Below are positions 5,837-8,959 of a stretch of DNA of 8,959 nt, one piece after another; within the stretch, counting starts at the first letter, position 1; the number at the start of each line of letters is the position of its first letter. Below the pieces are notes generated by a model. That model saw nothing but the letters and a program-made list of their open reading frames with translations, was not told the DNA's origin and ran no database searches. Origin of the DNA: Acidimicrobiaceae bacterium (GTDB lineage Bacteria; Actinomycetota; Acidimicrobiia; Acidimicrobiales; Palsa-688); NCBI GenBank assembly GCA_003156795.1, contig PMHU01000242.1:5151-14109 (forward strand), read 5' to 3'. Made by a program: the position numbers and the translations under genes.

Positions 5837-5865
5837 AACATACGGTCGGAATTCTCGGCCGGCAA
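5837..5865 (-). promoter_or_regulatory. Promoter of the methyltransferase gene
   Basis: On the minus strand TTGCCG (5865-5860) and TATGTT (5842-5837) are separated by exactly 17 bp. The -10 box ends 6 nt before the ATG at 5830, so the mRNA is predicted to be leaderless. No Shine-Dalgarno sequence precedes the ATG. Confidence 0.6.
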
Positions 5866-5873
5866 CCGACTCG

Positions 5874-5886
5874 GTGTACTTTACAC
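5874..5886. promoter_or_regulatory. MarR operator copy 1 (GTGTA-CTT-TACAC)
   Basis: A perfect inverted repeat with 5-bp arms and a 3-nt centre covers the marR -35 box (5880-5885). It lies 9 bp upstream of the divergent methyltransferase -35. Size and symmetry suit a MarR dimer. A second copy with one mismatch starts exactly 26 bp downstream. Confidence 0.65.
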
Positions 5887-5908
5887 GCACCCAACCTCCG
5901 TGTATCAT
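5880..5908 (+). promoter_or_regulatory. Promoter of the marR-FMN reductase operon
   Basis: TTTACA (5880-5885) and TATCAT (5903-5908) are separated by 17 bp, a near-consensus housekeeping sigma factor promoter. Transcription should start near 5915, a few bases before the ATG at 5919. Both boxes are buried in copies of the same inverted repeat, so repressor binding would block polymerase. Confidence 0.7.
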
Positions 5909-5912
5909 GCAC
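5900..5912. promoter_or_regulatory. MarR operator copy 2 (GTGTA-TCA-TGCAC)
   Basis: The same arm pattern as copy 1, with one mismatch (TGCAC for TACAC), covers the marR -10 box. The two copies are 26 bp apart start to start, about two and a half helical turns. Confidence 0.6.
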
Positions 5913-5918
5913 TTAGTC

Positions 5919-6389
5919 ATGTCGAGCGAAGACAAGTTGCATAGAGCCTTGGCCCACCTTTCCGGGTTTTTAAACCGGCCACAGGCCGACGCGGTACTCC
6001 TGCGCCGGGCTGGGTCCTCTCTGGACCGAGCTCTCTTTCCGTTGCTCATGCGCGCCGGTCTCGACGACACGATGACGGTCAGCGAGCTGGCAGACACGGT
6101 CGGCAGGCACTACAGCACCGTGAGTCGGCAGGTGACGGTTCTCGAACGGCAGGGCTTCGTAGTCAGGACGGCCGACGAGGGCGACAAGCGGCTTTCGGTC
6201 GTGGGGGTGACGGACAAGGGTCGAGAAGAGATCGCCCGAATCGCCTGGGCGCGCAACGATGTGATGAGGGAGGTGTTCAGTGGCTGGACCGACCAGGACA
6301 GGAACGATCTGACCCGACTGCTCGCGAAGCTGGTGGAATCCTTGGAGTCAACGACGAACACAGGCACCCGGCGCCGGACGCGACCATGA
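5919..6389 (+). CDS. MarR-family transcriptional regulator
   Basis: This 156-residue protein has the MarR layout: N- and C-terminal dimerisation helices (about 5-45 and 105-146) around a winged helix (50-100). The recognition helix region is GRHYSTVSRQVTVLERQGF (62-80) and the wing is TADEGDKRLSVVGVTDKG (84-101), with the usual D89 and R91. It should bind as a dimer to the two GTGTA inverted repeats over its own promoter and be released by a small ligand. It contains no cysteine, so thiol oxidation is not its signal. ATG 5919 is chosen because the in-frame ATG at 5907 falls inside the -10 box. The stop overlaps the next start by 4 nt (ATGA, 6386-6389). The C-terminus is basic (RRRTRP). Confidence 0.9.
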   Translation: MSSEDKLHRALAHLSGFLNRPQADAVLLRRAGSSLDRALFPLLMRAGLDDTMTVSELADTVGRHYSTVSRQVTVLERQGFVVRTADEGDKRLSVVGVTDKGREEIARIAWARNDVMREVFSGWTDQDRNDLTRLLAKLVESLESTTNTGTRRRTRP

Positions 6390-7015
6390 ACGAAGCGCTC
6401 CAACTGTCCGACCTACCCACATCGCCGGGCGGGCGGGTGGCGGTGGTGGTCGGGAGCACGCGGCCCAATCGCATTTGCGGCGACCTGGCGCACAGGGTGA
6501 TCCGCGTGCTGCAGCATGAAAGTGAACTCGGCTACGTGATCGTCGACCTGGCAGAGATCGCCCTGCCATTCCTGGACGAGTCGTTCCCAGCGTCACGCGG
6601 GAGATATGAGCATGAACACACGAAGGCCTGGAGTCGTCTGGTCAGCTCCTTCGATGCCTTCGTGTTCGTGTTCCCTCAGTACAACTGGGGCTATCCGGCA
6701 CCGCTCAAGAACGCCCTCGATTTCCTCTATCGCGAATGGGCAGACAAGCCCGCCGGTCTCGTCACCTACGGAACTCGGGGCGGCGAGAAAGGAGCCGAAC
6801 AGCTGCGGGGTGTTCTCCAGGGACTCCACATGCGGACCGTCGAGGAGAATGTCGAGCTACGCATCACTCGCGATGACATCGACGAGATGGGCCAGTTGCT
6901 CGACCCCGAGGCGATCCTGGCCCCGTTCACTCCGGCTATCCGTGCGCTCGACGAGCAGCTCGTCACCACCGTCAATACGGCCACGACCACACGTGGCAAA
7001 CCCACCGTGGCGTGA
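6386..7015 (+). CDS. NADPH-dependent FMN reductase (flavodoxin-fold quinone/azo-type reductase)
   Basis: This 209-residue protein has the flavodoxin-like FMN reductase fold: VVVGSTRPNR (20-29) is the phosphate-binding loop for FMN, and PQYNWGYPAPLKNALD (97-112) is the family signature that holds the isoalloxazine ring and helps form the dimer. It should use NAD(P)H to reduce FMN, quinones, azo dyes or similar compounds in the cytoplasm. The last ~20 residues (Thr-rich) are outside the fold. Its ATG overlaps the marR stop, so it is co-transcribed and probably translationally coupled, and it is the likely target of MarR control. Such regulator-reductase pairs usually respond to toxic electrophiles or aromatic compounds; the inducer is not known here. 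Confidence 0.9.
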   Translation: MNEALQLSDLPTSPGGRVAVVVGSTRPNRICGDLAHRVIRVLQHESELGYVIVDLAEIALPFLDESFPASRGRYEHEHTKAWSRLVSSFDAFVFVFPQYNWGYPAPLKNALDFLYREWADKPAGLVTYGTRGGEKGAEQLRGVLQGLHMRTVEENVELRITRDDIDEMGQLLDPEAILAPFTPAIRALDEQLVTTVNTATTTRGKPTVA

Positions 7016-7019
7016 TATC

Positions 7020-7061
7020 TCCCAGTGGCCGGCGGTCAGGGTCGAGGGCCAGCCACTGGGA
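7020..7061. terminator. Inverted repeat between the FMN reductase and tRNA-Ser
   Basis: TCCCAGTGGC (7020-7029) and GCCACTGGGA (7052-7061) form a perfect 10-bp stem around a 22-nt loop; an inner TGGCC/GGCCA pairing is an alternative. It begins 5 nt after the FMN reductase stop and ends 4 nt from the tRNA 3' end. A bidirectional terminator for the two convergent genes is the simplest reading, though there is no T run on either strand. An integrase-related site is a less likely option. Confidence 0.5.
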
Positions 7062-7064
7062 CAG

Positions 7065-7150
7065 CGGAGGGAGTGGGATTTGAACCCACGGTGCCCAAAG
7101 GACACAACGGTTTTCGAGACCGTCCGATTCGGCCGCTCTCGCATCCCTCC
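7065..7150 (-). tRNA. tRNA-Ser(CGA)
   Basis: Read on the minus strand, an 86-nt tRNA starts GGAGGGA at 7150 and its acceptor 3' strand TCCCTCC is followed by discriminator G (7065). The anticodon arm is ACGGT-CTCGAAA-ACCGT (7123-7107) with anticodon CGA (7116-7114), reading serine codon UCG. A 6-bp long variable arm (GTGTCC/GGGCAC) and a GTGGG-TTCAAAT-CCCAC T arm are present, which marks a class II serine tRNA. CCA is not encoded. All stems pair, so the gene looks functional. Its 5' side faces the integrase gene. Confidence 0.95.
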
Positions 7151-7162
7151 AGAGCAGGTCAG

Positions 7163-7191
7163 AGCCTATATTGCTGGCTCCTATGTCGCAA
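7163..7191 (-). promoter_or_regulatory. Promoter of tRNA-Ser(CGA)
   Basis: On the minus strand TTGCGA (7191-7186) and TAGGCT (7168-7163) are 17 bp apart, placing the transcription start 5-6 nt before the tRNA 5' end. The promoter is intact between the tRNA and the integrase gene. Confidence 0.6.
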
Positions 7192-7193
7192 CC

Positions 7194-7213
7194 GGGACTA
7201 GAGTTGGGACTAG
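7194..7213. repeat. Direct repeat GGGACTAG x2 upstream of the integrase
   Basis: GGGACTAG occurs at 7194-7201 and 7206-7213, a 12-bp period, about 56 bp before the integrase start. Short phased direct repeats next to a recombinase gene are typical of arm-type integrase sites or excisionase sites. A second pair, CAGAGC at 7150-7155 and 7160-7165 (10-bp period), is nearby. Confidence 0.5.
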
Positions 7214-7268
7214 TCTCGTTCGCAGATCCTTTCCGCTGGGCTTCGGGATCCGAGGAGGAAGCGTAGCG

Positions 7269-8399
7269 GTGGCTCGTGGCACCAAGACCGAGATTCGCCC
7301 GGGCGTGTGGCGACTGCGGGCGTTTGTCGGGACTGACCCGGCGACAGGCAACCCCCGACAGGTCAGCCGGACCGTGCGGGGCGGCGCCCGCCTGGCCGAC
7401 GCCGAGCTGGCCCGATTCGTCACCGAAGCGGCGGCTGGCGACGTGCCCATGGGCGCCGACCAGACGCTGTCGGACTTCTTCGACGCCTGGCTCGAGTTCG
7501 TGTCGCCGCACCGTTCCCCCACCACGGTGCGCGGATACCGGGACAAGGTGAGGCGGTGGAAGGAGGCCCTGGGCCGGAAGAAGGTCTCGAAGATCACGGC
7601 GCAGGACCTGGACCGTACTTATGCCCGGTGGCTCGAGGATGGGGCGGCGCCGGCGACGGTCCGCCACTGCCACCGGATTCTGGCCACCGCGCTGCGCCAG
7701 GCGCAGCGGTGGGGGCTCATTACCCGGTGCGTGACCGACATGGCCCGGCCGCCGGCGAGTGTCCACCGGGAGTCACCGGAGATCGATCCGGACGTCTGGC
7801 AGGCGGTGGTCCTCGACCTTCGCGCTCGTGAGCCGGTAACGGCTATGGCGGTACTCATGGCCGGGGTGACTGGCGCCCGCCGCGGCGAGCTGTGCGGGCT
7901 GAGGTGGTCCGACATCGACCCGGCGAGGGGCCAGCTGACGATCGCACGATCCATTCGCCACGCCCTGGACAAGACCGAGCTGATCGTCGCCACCACCAAG
8001 ACGGGGCGGGCTCGGCGGGTATCACTCGACGCCCGGACACTCGAGCTTCTGGCCGACTACCGGCGGCAGGCCGAACGGTGGGCCTCTGCAGCGAGCGTGT
8101 CTATCGCGTCGGCTGGCTACATGCTCAGTCTGGATCCGACCGGCCTGACTCCACTCAAGCCTGACACCGTCACGGCTGGCTTCGGCCGAGCCGCCCGGCG
8201 AGTCGGCGCCCACTTGCGGTTCCACGACCTGCGCCACATGAGCGCCTCGCTGCTCATTGGCGCCGGGACCGACGTGCTGACCGTGGCCAGCCGGCTGGGC
8301 CACGCCGACCCGTCGACAACTCTCCGTATATATGCGCATGCGTTCGAGGCCAGGGACCGCCAAGCGGCCGAGGTGATGGGGGCGCTGCTGCCGGGGTAG
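7269..8399 (+). CDS. Tyrosine recombinase (site-specific integrase)
   Basis: This 376-residue integrase has an N-terminal arm-binding domain (about 1-60, GVWRLRAFVG...GNPRQVSRTVRGG), a SAM-like core-binding domain (66-155) and a catalytic domain (170-370). All active-site residues are present: R204 in TGARRGEL, K244 in TKTGRARR, H319 and R322 in HDLRH, H345 in LGHAD and nucleophile Y355 in IYAH. It should integrate and excise a genomic island, phage or AICE-type element, and tRNA genes are usual targets of this class. The start GTG at 7269 is chosen for GGAGGA (7254-7259) 9 nt upstream; the frame is open further up, but that runs antisense through the tRNA. No excisionase or replication gene follows in the window. 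Confidence 0.93.
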   Translation: MARGTKTEIRPGVWRLRAFVGTDPATGNPRQVSRTVRGGARLADAELARFVTEAAAGDVPMGADQTLSDFFDAWLEFVSPHRSPTTVRGYRDKVRRWKEALGRKKVSKITAQDLDRTYARWLEDGAAPATVRHCHRILATALRQAQRWGLITRCVTDMARPPASVHRESPEIDPDVWQAVVLDLRAREPVTAMAVLMAGVTGARRGELCGLRWSDIDPARGQLTIARSIRHALDKTELIVATTKTGRARRVSLDARTLELLADYRRQAERWASAASVSIASAGYMLSLDPTGLTPLKPDTVTAGFGRAARRVGAHLRFHDLRHMSASLLIGAGTDVLTVASRLGHADPSTTLRIYAHAFEARDRQAAEVMGALLPG

Positions 8400-8453
8400 T
8401 GGGTCGAGGTCACAGCCGCGGTCGCTCGGTCGTTTCTACGGCGGTAGGCGACG

Positions 8454-8600
8454 ATGCGCCAGGCAGTCGCCGACATCCCGCCCGCGTTCCAGCCGACGAT
8501 TCTGTATTTGCGTATCGACGATCCGCGCCAACCGGGCCACGAGCCATGGTGGTCACCATCTCGACCCACCGAGCTCGGCGAGGTCGTGATGCAGTACTAG
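8454..8600 (+). CDS. Possible 48-residue hypothetical protein after the integrase
   Basis: An ATG at 8454 opens a 48-codon frame ending TAG at 8598-8600, with an in-frame TAG 7 nt upstream, so it cannot start earlier. The peptide (MRQAVADIPPAFQPTILYLR, then a Pro/Trp-rich stretch ending EVVMQY) has a balanced composition rather than the Arg-rich look of wrong-frame translations. There is no clear ribosome site and I recognise no family. It may be a small gene of the mobile element, a remnant or chance. The surrounding gap 8400-8677 holds nothing else except the hairpin at 8601-8633. Confidence 0.25.
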   Translation: MRQAVADIPPAFQPTILYLRIDDPRQPGHEPWWSPSRPTELGEVVMQY

Positions 8601-8633
8601 CGGCCCACGACCGACACCTATATGGTCGGGCCG
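8601..8633. terminator. Hairpin between the integrase region and the TetR gene
   Basis: CGGCCC (8601-8606) pairs with GGGCCG (8628-8633), and after a 2-nt bulge GACC (8609-8612) pairs with GGTC (8624-8627), around an 11-nt loop. It lies between convergent genes and 44 bp past the TetR stop, so a bidirectional terminator is plausible despite the lack of a T run. Confidence 0.45.
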
Positions 8634-8677
8634 GGTAGGTGGCCTGGCCGGATATTCGCCTTTCGGTGGCGTGCCGG

Positions 8678-8959
8678 CTAGGAGTTGAGCGCCGGCTCAG
8701 GCAAGCGCATGCCCGACAGCATGATTGCGATCAGCCCGCTGACTTCTTCGAGTGCCGTGGCCGGATCGTCGGCTTCGGCTACGTACAAGCAGCCCTCGCT
8801 CATGGCGCCGGTCAGCATCAACGCGAGGGGCCTCAGGGGTTGGCGGGTGAGTACTCCGGCAGTCATCGCCTTGCGCAGGCCACCTCGCACGGCGACGGTG
8901 CTAAACCGGGTCTCGATAGTTCGGGCGACCTCCCACCCCAGCACGGCGCGGGCGTCGTT
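8678..8959 (-). CDS. TetR-family regulator, C-terminal part (partial)
   Basis: The frame is open to the right edge; the last 93 codons and the stop (TAG, 8680-8678) are in the window and the DNA-binding N-terminus lies beyond it. The visible part reads NDARAVLGWEVARTIETRF, then PLALMLTGAMSEGCLYVAEADDPATALEEVSGLIAIMLSGM in successive segments. This is the usual final two helices of many actinobacterial TetR/AcrR regulators (dimerisation and ligand pocket). The GTG at 8944 is internal, not the start. It faces the integrase region tail to tail, so it probably belongs to the transcription unit on the right, and its ligand and targets cannot be inferred here. Confidence 0.8.
   Translation of the reverse strand, partial: NDARAVLGWEVARTIETRFSTVAVRGGLRKAMTAGVLTRQPLRPLALMLTGAMSEGCLYVAEADDPATALEEVSGLIAIMLSGMRLPEPALNS

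Noticed and set aside
5831..6097. Methyltransferase extended upstream to 6097
   Set aside because: The extra 89 residues are antisense to marR and its promoter and are Arg/Ser-rich. ATG 5830 follows a TTGCCG-N17-TATGTT promoter.
6606..7268. Upstream extension of the integrase frame back to 6606
   Set aside because: The extension overlaps the FMN reductase in another frame and crosses the tRNA antisense. The GGAGGA site and the family N-terminus place the start at GTG 7269.
7269..8399. Insertion-sequence transposase with terminal inverted repeats
   Set aside because: The protein has the R-K-H-R-H-Y tyrosine recombinase residues, not a DDE motif, and no flanking terminal inverted repeats or target duplications are seen.

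Overview
The window is a GC-rich chromosomal stretch with compact, overlapping genes, frequent GTG starts and Arg/Ala/Val-rich proteins. A DDN-type F420-dependent oxidoreductase family member, an MT0933-type antitoxin-like protein and several TANNNT boxes placed 6-7 nt before start codons (the leaderless arrangement) point to an actinobacterium. An uncultured actinobacterial class such as Acidimicrobiia is a guess; the species cannot be read from the sequence.

Layout. (1) 1-796: the C-terminal end of an ABC-F type ATPase, followed with a 4-nt GTGA overlap by a pyridoxamine-phosphate-oxidase-like flavin-binding protein. (2) 866-3687: an MBL-fold hydrolase and a full-length ABC exporter half-transporter face each other tail to tail, and their stop codons overlap. 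(3) 3782-4733: divergent from the exporter, a GNAT acetyltransferase and then a DDN-type F420 oxidoreductase whose likely -10 box includes the acetyltransferase stop codon. (4) 4734-5257: candidate terminators, an MT0933/Rv0909-like small protein on the minus strand with no toxin beside it, and a 3 x 16-bp repeat. (5) 5258-7015: a class I methyltransferase (minus) divergent from a MarR regulator plus NADPH-dependent FMN reductase operon (plus). The gap between them holds two matching inverted repeats, one on the -35 and one on the -10 of the marR promoter, a clear autoregulatory design. (6) 7065-8600: a complete tRNA-Ser(CGA) on the minus strand, then a complete tyrosine recombinase on the plus strand lying on the 5' side of the tRNA, then a short possible ORF. 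(7) 8678-8959: the C-terminal part of a TetR-family regulator entering from the right.

How the genes work together. The clearest functional unit is the methyltransferase/MarR/FMN-reductase locus, which reads as a small-molecule-responsive detoxification or redox module. The ABC exporter, GNAT, F420 oxidoreductase and MBL hydrolase are common accessory enzymes without a shared pathway that the sequence can prove. The tRNA-integrase junction marks a likely integration hotspot or the edge of an integrated element, but no second attachment copy is seen here. I do not see a clearly new multi-gene system. The best leads are the paired MarR operators, the unusual tRNA/integrase orientation and the orphan antitoxin-like gene.
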